Made by a program: the position numbers and the translations under genes
DNA from: Auanema rhodensis
Taxonomy: Eukaryota; Nematoda; Chromadorea; Rhabditida; Rhabditidae
Assembly (NCBI GenBank): GCA_964057225.1
Contig: OZ059898.1
Span: forward strand, 10,602,001-10,666,000
DNA length: 64,000 bases
Reading direction: 5' to 3'
In this document: piece by piece, positions 54,991 to 64,000 of the stretch
How positions within the stretch are numbered: the stretch's first letter is position 1
How the letters are laid out: each line of letters opens with the position of its first letter
Notes under the pieces: model-generated
Seen by the model: only the letters and a program-made list of their open reading frames with translations
Databases searched by the model: none
Told to the model about the DNA's origin: nothing

Positions 54991-55455
54991 TTATTCAACA
55001 GTTATACAATACCACATTTTTATTTTCGAAGGTTTAAAAGATAGTTTAGGGCAGTTTTGTTTGTCGCTCGGCTCGTGTTGTGAATGTTCTCCGTCACTAT
55101 TGCTGCGGCATCTTTTTGATTGGGTTGAATGTACAAACTCCTCAGCTTTTTCAAAGGGTTTGCTTGTATCATTTCCATCACCATCTTCACCATTCGTTCC
55201 ATTATTATTATGAATACGCCGAATATGACGCTCACAATTGAATCTTGTTCCAAAAGTTTCACTACAATGAGGGCACAAACGTCTACGAACACCATCCAAA
55301 TGTCCATATTTTTGAATAAAGTCAACATTGCTGATATAATTGTTACATACGGGTTGAATCCCTGCATGCCTTTTCAAAACGTGATCACTAAAATGCTTGG
55401 TTGAAGAAAATATTTCCTTGCATGTACCACAATATTTGTTACATAAAAGTTCCAT
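54991..55455 (-). CDS. C2H2 zinc-finger Polinton protein, 154 aa
   Basis: From the ATG at 55453-55455 (MELLCNKYCGTC). Two C2H2 fingers: C9-x2-C12-x12-H25-x4-H30, and CPHC...H-x4-H near residues 55-80. Then an acidic and polar linker (NNNGTNGEDGDGND), a SKRCRSNSDGE basic patch, and a conserved-looking tail KIKMWYCITVE. Such small zinc-finger proteins are found in some Polintons; a DNA-binding or regulatory role is likely but unproven. The stop is 6 bp from the stop of the convergent penton-like gene. Its C-terminal piece is what was captured in the tandem-unit junctions. Confidence 0.72.
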   Translation of the reverse strand: MELLCNKYCGTCKEIFSSTKHFSDHVLKRHAGIQPVCNNYISNVDFIQKYGHLDGVRRRLCPHCSETFGTRFNCERHIRRIHNNNGTNGEDGDGNDTSKPFEKAEEFVHSTQSKRCRSNSDGEHSQHEPSDKQNCPKLSFKPSKIKMWYCITVE

Positions 55456-55496
55456 TAGAGGAAAATGAAAAACGACCACACGCAATCAACCCACTT

Positions 55497-55667
55497 TTAT
55501 ATAATGAGCAATAATATGACTAGTGTTGTACAAAAGCCCAATCCCAATGCTATACCTTTAATAAATGGCACTGAAATACATTTCAACATTCTCCTGTATA
55601 AAGGCGCTGGTTTAGATTGCTCCAACGTGTATTTGACACATAATTCACAGTGACAAGGAATATTCAT
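55497..55667 (-). CDS. Small C-terminally anchored membrane protein, 56 aa
   Basis: From the ATG at 55665-55667. A Cys-rich N-terminus (C-x-C-x2-C in CHCELC), a short basic stretch (LYRRMLK), and a strongly hydrophobic C-terminal helix (residues about 36-56, FIKGIALGLGF... to LLLII). Looks like a tail-anchored peptide. Family unknown. Sits between zinc-finger and protease genes in the same orientation. Confidence 0.5.
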   Translation of the reverse strand: MNIPCHCELCVKYTLEQSKPAPLYRRMLKCISVPFIKGIALGLGFCTTLVILLLII

Positions 55668-55708
55668 AACTGACCACGTAATGTAGCAGGTTATTAATGA
55701 CAAATTTC

Positions 55709-56197
55709 TTATATAGTAGCCAATTTATAGTCGAATACTTTATGCATAAACGCTTTAATAAAGACATCATCATTTTTCAATAGTTTAAAAAATGAACAAA
55801 TGCTTTCAAATGAATTACCAGCCGACAACATTAGTATTACAAATACCACATAGCCACCACAAGTGTATTCAATTAAACGTTGTGGTTTGCAAGTATTAAT
55901 TTTTACCTTTTTATATTTGGCCAGATAATTTTGAATGTACTTGTTCATTTTATATCCCAAGCTACAGAAAAAATAGGCTTGCTTGTTACGGACAAAGATG
56001 ACCTGCCAATGTGTGCCTGGCTTATCATGTGTGTCAGTATTTACGACAAGTGCAAAGTTTTTACGACGCGTTTTGGGTAGAGTATCAGCGCTATATACAC
56101 CGAGGAATAGTTTCCGAGTGCTGGGGACAGATTGCAATAGTGATACTATTCTAACTAACTCTTGTTCTAACTCGGCTCCCACTTCAAAGAATTTTCG
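55709..56197 (-). pseudogene. Polinton adenain-like cysteine protease, 5'-truncated
   Basis: Papain-like maturation protease of the adenovirus/Polinton family, which trims capsid precursors. Counting from the GAELEQE segment as residues 2-8: His58 in GTHW, Gln101, and nucleophile Cys108 in TCGGY, with the seven-residue Gln-to-Cys spacing of adenain. The position that should hold the acidic residue (F-F-D/E-x-x-G) is Cys73 (FFCSLG). There is no ATG: the frame opens after a stop at 56198-56200, exactly where the LINE begins, so the N-terminus was lost. Probably inactive. Confidence 0.82.
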
Positions 56198-59100
56198 TTA
56201 GTTCTATCACCTCCTCTGCTCCCGTATCCTTTTATTTTTGTAATGCTCGCTCTGTTTTAAATAAATTCCCTTTTTTTGATCTCATTTCCACTCTTTATGA
56301 CCCAGATATTATTTGCTTTAATGAAAGTTGGCTTAACAGTGAAATTTGTAGCTCAACTTTACCACTATCTACCTCTTATCACGTCTTTCGTTGTGACAGA
56401 AATAAAGATAAGAAAGGAGGTGGTGTTCTGGTTATGCTCAAAAAACACTTCATAGTCAACGATGTTTTTTCCCTTTCCTTTAGTGATTATTGTCAAGTTG
56501 TTCTTTTCAGTCTAGAAATCCCTTGTCTAACTATTTGCATTTGTTACCGCTCTCCATCTTGTACCATTACCTCATTCAACTCATTTCTTAACTACCTAAT
56601 ATCTTCTGAGATAGTTAAAAGTAATTTTGTTCTTGTTGGAGATTTCAATTTCCCTTCTATATGCTGGGAAAATTACTCTCTAACTAAAGAAACCGCTCAA
56701 GCCAAAAAATTCTTAGATTTCAATGGTATCCAATGGCTGCTCTCAACTTGTTTCCTTTCCTACCCGTGGTGTTAATACAATTGACTGTGTTGTGACAAAT
56801 GTTCCTGAGATGGTGTCAGATATCGACTGTCTTCCCCCCTTCGGTACTTCTGATCACCAAGCTTTACTCTTCCGTGTTAATTGTATTTTTGATACCTTTC
56901 AAAGCCATGGTCTTATTTTCACATCTGCACCCAAAACTATTGATAAATCCATTCGTTCCTTTGATCACCCTAAGCATTTGCTTGCTAGGAATTTTAGTGT
57001 TGCTGATTATAATAAAATCAATTCTATTATTGGAAATATTGATTTTGTTCAAGCTCTTTCACACTTGAATGTTTGTGAAGCTTATGAATGTTTCATGGAA
57101 ATACTCAGAGATGTGATTCGTTGTAATGTTCCTAAGCCCAAAAAACGTAACACTAAACATTCCATTGCACGTTCTTTATGTTACCTCAATACTAAGCTTG
57201 CAAGACTGTCTAAATGTTTCGGTACTGGGTCTTCTGTAAGGTACCGTTCTCTTGCACGTAGATTCAACTGTTTGCTTAAACGACAACGCGCTTTTGAAGA
57301 ACAGAGAATTTCATTACAAGGCAACCAAAAATTATTTTTCAAATTTTGTCGTGGTCGTTTGGGTGGTTCAATTGAAGCATCTTACTTTAAGCATGACAAA
57401 AAAACAATATCAGATGCTGTTGACAAAGTCAACCTACTTTCTGACATTTTCTCAGAGCCTTTTCTTGTTTCTAGCCCAAATTCATGTTTTCCATGTTTCA
57501 CAAACCGTTCTGCAGTGTCTTGTTCATTACCATTTTTTCATATTGAAGAACTAACAGTTTTCAAGTTTCTCAAAAATATTCCTTCTCGTACTTGCACATC
57601 GCCTGACGGAATTCCCTATATTTTTCTCAATCGGTGTGCTTTATCTCTTGTGCGTCCTTTAACTTATTTTTTTAATGCATTTTTGTCTTTTGGTGTGTGT
57701 CCTGATGGCTGGAAAATAGCATGGATTAAGCCAGTTTTCAAGTCTGGTAATTCTAGTAATCCTAACAATTACCGACCCATCTCTTTAACCACTTCTATTT
57801 CTAAAGTCTTTGAACGTATCATTAGAAAAGAAATGTTAGATCATTTACTTCGCAATGATCTCATTTCTTCGTCTCAGCATGGTTTTCTTCCTGGTCGTAG
57901 CACTTGCACAGCACTTCTCAGTGCTCATGCAGAATGGAGACGCCTTAGGGAACAACGTGAAACAATCTATACAGCATTTATTGATTTCTCCAAAGCATTC
58001 GATAAGATTAATCATAACATCTTGTTACAGAAACTGTACTCTTTTGGTTTCCATAGTTCTCTTATCAAATTCTTTGGACAATTTTTATCCATTAGAACAT
58101 TTTCTGTTCTATATGACAATGTTCTATCTGAACCTCGAAAGATTGATTGCGGTGTTCCCCAGGGAACTGTTCTTGGTCCACTTTTTTTCTTGTTATATGT
58201 AAACGACTTGTTGGAAAGTTTCGAGGGGGACACTAAGGTAGTTGCTTATGCTGATGATATTAAGTTATACTCAACTAATGCTTCTAACCTACAAGTCTCA
58301 CTGGAAACTCTCTCTCTATGGTGTAATAACAATGATATGTTTATCAATGTTAAGAAGTCAAAAATTATGATTTTGGGAAATCGCATTAACGACATTCAGT
58401 TCAAAATTAATGACTTCGTTCTGGAGGTTGTTGAAGAGTTCAAAGATCTGGGTGTTGTCATGAACAAAAATATTTCTTTTCGTCCCCATCTTCTGATGAT
58501 TTCATCAACAGCCACCAAGCGTTGTAAATTAATTTTGAGATGTTTCAACAGCTCTTGTCCAAAATTACTATTTCGTCTTTTTTGCTGCTACGTTAGACCA
58601 ATACTTGAATATGCGTCCGAAGTCTGGTCTCCCTATCTCAAAAGAGATATTCAACTTATTGAGAATGTTCAGAAAAGATTTGTTAACGCCATCTTTAAAC
58701 GTTCGAGACTTGAAATACATGGCTATCACAATAAGCTCAACGTTCTAGATGCTAGTGACTTATTCACTAGACGAAAAACGACAGATTTATGTCAATATTT
58801 CAAAATAGTTAAGAGCAACTCAAATTTCAGCAAATCATTGTTCAGACTGAAAGAACATGCATATTCTTTTCGTCAACACGACTTTTTGATTGTGGCTCCG
58901 AGATACCAGTCTAACGCGGCACTGTCTAGTTTCGAATATCGTAGAATCAAAGATTGGAACCAGCTTCACTCCATTTTGATTAATATTGAAAAAGTTTCTA
59001 ATTTTCGTAGTTGTATTATGAATCATAATTCTTCTTTATTGTGACTTTGTTTTTAACTTGTTTTTATTTTTCTTTTTTTCTTTTTTCTTCAATGAGATTG

Positions 59101-59400
59101 TTTTGTTAATCGGTTTGTGTTAAGCTGTTGCTCCTTCTTCTTTTGTTCTCTCAGTTTTCCTAGGCATCTGACCTATAGACATGAGTCGTACGGTCTGAGC
59201 ACAGTAATCACTTATTTGATAGAACGGGTTTGACCTTACTCTTTGTGTCACCGTACCTAGTCAAACCAAGAAGTGATTGGCTTCGAATTGCAATTTTCAA
59301 GCTGAAAACTCAAGATCATAACTCTTATAATTGAGCACATTCTTAACTAAAAACCAATTCAAAGCTAACTCTGGAGTTAAAAAAAAAAAAAAAAAAAAAA
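56198..59400 (+). mobile_element. Non-LTR retrotransposon (CR1/jockey-like), inserted in Polinton B
   Basis: Begins at the endonuclease start (NARSVLNK), carries one ORF2 with endonuclease and RT, a 3' UTR of about 330 bp and a terminal run of about 22 A at 59379-59400. It lies between protease and POLB; the missing protease N-terminus and POLB C-terminus flank it. No convincing target duplication seen. Confidence 0.9.
56229..59044 (+). pseudogene. LINE ORF2: AP endonuclease and reverse transcriptase, one frameshift
   Basis: Endonuclease motifs: NARSVLNK, CFNESWL (catalytic Glu), GDFNFPSICW and TSDHQ. The frame shifts once near 56745, inside the endonuclease. The second frame (to 59044) has the RT: RPISLTTSISKVFERI, QHGFLPGRSTCTALL, FIDFSKAFDKINH, VPQGTVLGPLFFLLYVND, AYADDIKLY, and a C-terminal domain with YVRPILEYASEVW and DLCQYFKI. 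ORF1 is absent, so this copy is 5'-truncated. Homologous to, but distinct from, the RT at 27488-28893. Confidence 0.9.
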
Positions 59401-59498
59401 GCAGCTACCGAAAGGTTAATTTTAATGTTCTTATCTTAATTTAACCTCACACCTTCCTTGTAACCTGTGGTCAGTTGTGTTGAATAAACTTAACTTAA
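59045..59498. other. LINE 3' UTR, poly(A) and ~100 bp of unassigned DNA
   Basis: 59045-59378 is LINE 3' UTR; it includes AGTCGTACGGTCTGAGCACAG, a motif also present in the other LINE's 3' region near 27300. After the poly(A), 59401-59498 matches nothing else in the window. It ends in TTGAATAAACTTAACTTAA and takes the place of the missing POLB 3' end; it could be the tail of another retroelement. Confidence 0.55.
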
Positions 59499-62400
59499 TT
59501 AATTATACAATAGTAGCCTTGCATGAGCGGTTGTATAGGCCGCAATAGCTACATTTGTAAAAGGCGGTGGTGCCAAATGTGAATCCTCTGGTACTGTTGT
59601 GCAGTACGCAACATTATCCACAATTTTGAACCCAGTGAATTCCCTTGCAGGATCAGTAATGATCCTACCAATTTCTGGGTCCTCAACACCAATAATCTTG
59701 GTTTGGGCTTTATCAGGTCTTTGACCCATTTTACCCCAGACACTATAAGCAAATTTGTAATGTATTGTTTTAAAAAGTTTACAAACCTATTTAGCTGCAG
59801 TTTGGCAATGCTACGCATGGCAGCATTCTTTTCAATTTTATTGCTCTCCAGAGCAACACCAGTGTTCTCCTCGTGTTCTTGGAGATAAATCACCTGTAAA
59901 ATTCTATTTAATGTGATACTTTTATTAAAACATACCTTTTCTTCCTCTGTCATGTTTGGCTTTGGCCAGCCCGACGCCTCTTGTTTAATTTTTATGTACT
60001 TTTGTACAAACTCTTTAAACAGGCCGCCTTGTTGCCATTCTTCCCAGTGCCACACCTCATGCACATGAAGCACTTTATAGCCACGTTGTATGGCACACTC
60101 GAGCTCAACATGTGTCACGGTTAGATGCAGCTTTCGAGCATTTACATCATTTTGGTGCTCACATGCTACATTTTTACTTTTGACTGCACAAGTGCGGCAG
60201 TTTGTAAAAATTAGTTTACCGCCAATACGTGTACCTAATACAGGGTACAGCAAATTTGTGGGTGCAAGCACGTCACATTTTACTAGACCCTTGTATGGGC
60301 AGCATGTCTCAAAGCTTTTGAAACCCTCAGTAATCACTTTGGGATTACCTACAGGGTAGTAGGCATCAAAGGCTGTGACATATGGATATAGTGAACAAAA
60401 GTCCACACACTCGAGCGAGTATCTATCCGAAGCTTGTGCCAAAAGCTTATATGTCTGGGTGCGGCCACCGGTAAAGGCATCTCTAGGTGCCAAGCGTGTA
60501 ACAACATTTGTTTCACGCATAAATTTCGCCATTTCTTCATTGGCCGAAATTTGAGCATTAATTTCGTGCTCCCACACTGTGGTAACACTAATGCCTTGGC
60601 TTTGAATTGCTTGAAGCCTTTTCATGGTTTTATCATAAACCTAAATTTTTAAAATTAAAATGATTAAAAAAGTCACAATTACCTCTTCCATTGTTTCACC
60701 ATTTCTGCCTGGTGCTATAGCGCTCTTGTTGGTGCACTGGGGGCAACCATGGTAAATACAACCAGTAATCTACAAAAACTTGAATTTTTTACATTTATCA
60801 CAAATTACTCACCTCATAGCCATGATTGGCAACGGGGTCATAAGCATCGAGTAGATAGCGATGGCCATCTACTCTCACTGCAAATTCGCCACCATTAAGC
60901 TTATGCATTAATGGGCGCCCCAATCCTTGTTCTAGCCATTTTATATACTTTATGGCTATTATACTCTGCTTTTGACCAGCATAATAACCAGTCTCGGGCA
61001 GAATACCCACTTGGTTCTCTTTAATATGATTCATTTTCAACTGTAATATACTAGTTTTGAAAATGCTTGTATTTGAAAAAACTTGCCTGGAATAAAGAGA
61101 AACTGGCAAATGTCATACATTGTATGACAGGGTTCCAGCCAGTGGTGGCGGTTGCCAACTTCATGTAAACTTTCATACAGTTGGTTAAAATACGGACATC
61201 TGTCCTACAATATTCCAAAAGCTCTTCATCAAAATCAAACGCTCTTTGATTACGCTCTTCATACCAAATATTGAATGAAGCTAGGTCTTCTGCTTTCATT
61301 CTAGCAGTACAATAGTACTGTTTTGGTAGTAAAGATGGTAACACTTTGCCATAATTTATTGGATGGTTAAAGAGGTAAGGAAACTGTCCTTTACTCATAT
61401 CAGGTACACCAAATGCCTTGGGTAACGCTGATAGGGGTAAAGGCACTAATAAATAACTATCTTTAAAATATAAATGATTAAATTTTTGACCTCTTAAAGG
61501 CTTGACAACCATGCTTATAATCTTGGTCCCATTTAAAATTGGATTAGGATATATACCACGGTTTATCAGCCTAGACACCAAGAAATGTATGTCAAAGCGT
61601 GAACCATTATGCGCAATCAAAATTGCATTATCATTCTCAACAGAGTTGAGTAACCAATCAAGGAAACAATCTGTTACAGACCATTCACTATCACCTTGTT
61701 GATACCCAAAATGGCCCTCCTTGGTTGTGCATTTTTCGCATGAATTGGCGTCTATACAACTTTCACAAAATTTGTTATACACAACCATATTGGGCCATTG
61801 TTCATCTGCATATTCATGAACATTTGTACCGCTTTTTAACACAACCATTTCAAAGTCATAGAAAATAATCTTAAACAAGTGAGCATTACACTTGTAAAGA
61901 TGTTAAATACAAACCTTGTATTTCTCTTGCCTCTTTTTTAACTGATCCTTCTTCTTGTCGTTAGGTGGTACCCAACAACAAGAATGATCTTCAGGCTTTG
62001 TTTGCCCACACTTTTTGCAAAATTTCTCATTGCAATTGTGCGGTCTATCAGCACGTACTCTGTGATAATGATCACAGTTTTCACATGTCTGAATTTAGTC
62101 ATGTTAAATTTTATATATATTTTTTAAATTACCTTAAACATTCGACATGTTTTTCTAATATGCCTGTCAAAGCATTGACGAGTTTTGAACAAAACTCTAC
62201 AACTATCACATCTTATGCTACTCTCAACCACATTTTCCATCGAATTACATTTTAAGGTGTGGCATTTCTTACACTTGGCTTTACATCTATGCAACACTGT
62301 TTTGTAAGATAATTTACAGTGTTGGCATATAATACCATCAAAAATCTGTGATCTACTACAAGTTGTAATACAGTCATAATGATTATTTCGGTAGCCTAGT

Positions 62401-63970
62401 GTTACCACTTTGCTAGCCGTTTCATTAAAGATACGCTGAATAGCGTACATACGCTGTCCAGGTGGCCTAGCGTATACTACAAACTTATAGTCTGTATTAC
62501 AACTTGCAATAATATTTAAATGGTTCAAATTATAATTTGGTAAATGTACAGAAATACCACACCTATTCAATAAATTGATATGATGTGGTTGATTTGGCAA
62601 CAAGATGTAGTTGCGACGAAGATTTTGAATCCTCCGCTTCTCAACAACATCTTCTGCTGTCTCTTCATCGGCTCTCCACATTCCCACAACTGCTGCTCTA
62701 GCCAGGCAATGAGTGTCAGTGTTTTCAATTGTGCCAGGTATTTTGAGTTCGGCATCAAAATAGAAACCAACTCTACCTTCACCAGGCATCAGGCTTGGCT
62801 GCACCGGTCTTTCATCAAACACATACATTTCAATATTCATTGCCTGGCTAATTACAGCCTCTCGCTTTGATTGCTGTACCTTGCTGATGGCATTCATGAT
62901 GGCAACGCCATCCAAATGCTCCCTTCTACGGAAATCCATAAATATGGATCCCTTTTCAAAGGATGGGTGCTCTATTGATAAACAAAATAGTGCTTTTTGT
63001 TTATCTGGCACACCACTTTCAGCAAGGCACCGATCAAGGAACTCATTAAATAGCCGCGGCATGACAACATGCATTGGCTCATTAATGTTTTCCAAATGTG
63101 GGAACGTGAGCGATCTAACGACCACGTTGGTAAACCGATCAGTGCGTTTTATGCGTCGGTGTGACCACTATAATACACACTTTTTATAATGGTTATTTAG
63201 TTTAGAAATTTAGTTTAAATATAAATAATTTTTGTTTATAACTTTTAATAAATTTACTTTTCTTTAAATTATTTTTATATTCTTTCATTAAAAATGAATG
63301 GCATTTGATTTTTAAATATAAAGTTTTTTCTTTTATAAACATTTGTTAATGTTTAAAAATAAATGAAAAGGTCAAGATGGTGTTTTATTATTTTACTAGT
63401 TCAAAATGTTTGAAATATTTATAATTTGTAAGAATTCAAAATTGGTTGAAAGAAAGATATATAGTGAGATGAAATGTAAAGATTTTAAAATGAATGCTGT
63501 TCAAAAGAATGAATATATAAGTTTCAAAATACTTGCAATTTGTTTGATAAAAGATATAGATTGAGATGAAATGTAAAGATGAGAGAGAGAGAATTTTATG
63601 AATGGAATTGAAAAAGAGAAATAAATTTCAAAATGTTTTCAAAATATGCAACTGGAGCAAGAGAAAATTTCATGTTTCAAAAGATATATCATGAAATAAT
63701 ATATAAATAAAAGATCGCACCTCTATTTTACAGACATCGTTGAATGTCGCTCCATATCCGACTTGCCCTCCACTGGTTGATGGGGTAGCGGGATCCCATT
63801 CGCTTAAAAAGAAAAAACTAAATGTTATAATTTTTAATATCGCTTACTCATCACTGTCATCCAAGGTTATTACTTCAATAACCCTTGATGATGAGGGCCC
63901 ACTGTTAAAAGTGGGTGATGTGGGCTCACAGAGCTCGATCCCACCAGCCTCGGTAAACTTTATACGTTTA
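59499..63970 (-). pseudogene. Polinton protein-primed DNA polymerase B, ten or more exons, C-terminus missing
   Basis: Exons 5' to 3': 63848-63970, 63721-63802, 62133-63167, 61915-62088, 61087-61869, 60813-61040, 60683-60769, 59936-60640, 59787-59893, 59499-59742; the 5' end is beyond the window. Nine introns are 42-46 bp and one is 553 bp; exon phases agree at every joint. About 1188 residues are visible. Domains: acidic leader; Cys/His zinc region (NHYDCITT... C-x2-C clusters); 3'-5' exonuclease with YDFEM, NGSRFDIHF and YCRTD; palm motif A DFCSLYPYV; motif B region NAAMRSIAKLQLN then WGKMGQR. The frame ends at ARLLLYN, before the YxDTDS motif C and thumb, so it cannot polymerise. One intron is GC-AG. 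Confidence 0.88.
63168..63720 (-). other. Long AT-rich POLB intron
   Basis: 553 bp between exons ending AAA ATA GAG (63721) and starting TGG TCA (63167). No frame or repeat of note. The size is unlike the other nine introns, so the acceptor or an extra exon inside may be misjudged. Confidence 0.5.
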
Positions 63971-64000
63971 CTAAAAAACAAAATATATTTAAAGATTCAA

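Larger units (their letters stand above)
46766..64000. mobile_element. Polinton (Maverick) B, left end to beyond the window
   Basis: Begins AGTAGAGAGCC and carries, left to right, TIR, Cys-rich gene, integrase, 238-aa and 102-aa proteins, ATPase, penton-like gene (two tandem units), zinc-finger protein, membrane protein, protease and POLB. A LINE is nested at about 56198-59400. The right TIR lies past the window. No major capsid protein gene is present between the penton-like and zinc-finger genes, which are adjacent (54985/54991). Confidence 0.9.

Noticed and set aside
55880-56201. Plus-strand frames opposite the protease gene
   Set aside because: Antisense to a gene with a recognisable His-Gln-Cys layout.

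Overview
The window is eukaryotic, AT-rich, repeat-dominated DNA from an animal. Spliceosomal introns of 42-47 bp, metazoan-type tRNA-Gly(GCC) genes, Polinton/Maverick DNA transposons, mariner/Tc1 relics, non-LTR retrotransposons and a Gypsy-like LTR element are all present. Introns this short are typical of nematodes, so a nematode is my best guess; this is inference, and arthropods are not excluded. I see no ordinary single-copy host protein gene.

Layout. 1-11591: a satellite with a monomer of about 231 bp carrying seven plus-strand tRNA-Gly(GCC) copies, two of them with a 10-nt deletion. 11592-19899: Polinton fragment A (integrase, two small structural or core-type proteins, packaging ATPase, penton-like protein), with its ATPase-penton part amplified about threefold. 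19900-26604: the same satellite in opposite orientation with seven minus-strand tRNA-Gly copies. 26605-27186: Tc1/mariner transposase fragment. 27187-28893: 5'-truncated LINE. 28894-31897: Polinton fragment C (integrase tail, spliced Cys-rich gene, terminal inverted repeat). 31898-46765: a nest of Polinton ends and internally deleted Polinton derivatives, split by a 10.1-kb LTR retrotransposon (33615-43738, matching LTRs, AGCT duplication). 46766 to past the window end: Polinton B, the most complete copy. It runs TIR, Cys-rich spliced gene, integrase, small proteins, ATPase, penton-like gene (two tandem copies), zinc-finger protein, small membrane protein, protease, an inserted LINE, and a multi-exon DNA polymerase B on the minus strand.

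How the parts fit. POLB and the integrase would replicate and integrate a Polinton. The ATPase, protease and penton-like protein are virion-type functions. Every key gene here is damaged: the integrase has two frameshifts, the penton gene carries a mariner remnant, the protease lacks its usual acidic catalytic residue and its N-terminus, POLB ends before palm motif C, and no major capsid gene is visible. The Polintons are therefore decayed copies that spread by segmental duplication.

The element that looks most alive is the LTR retrotransposon. Its single unbroken reading frame runs gag, an envelope-like glycoprotein, protease, reverse transcriptase, RNase H and integrase, with the envelope-like part between gag and pol. 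That order, the ten micro-introns in POLB, and the inverted tRNA satellites around Polinton A are the most unusual signals.
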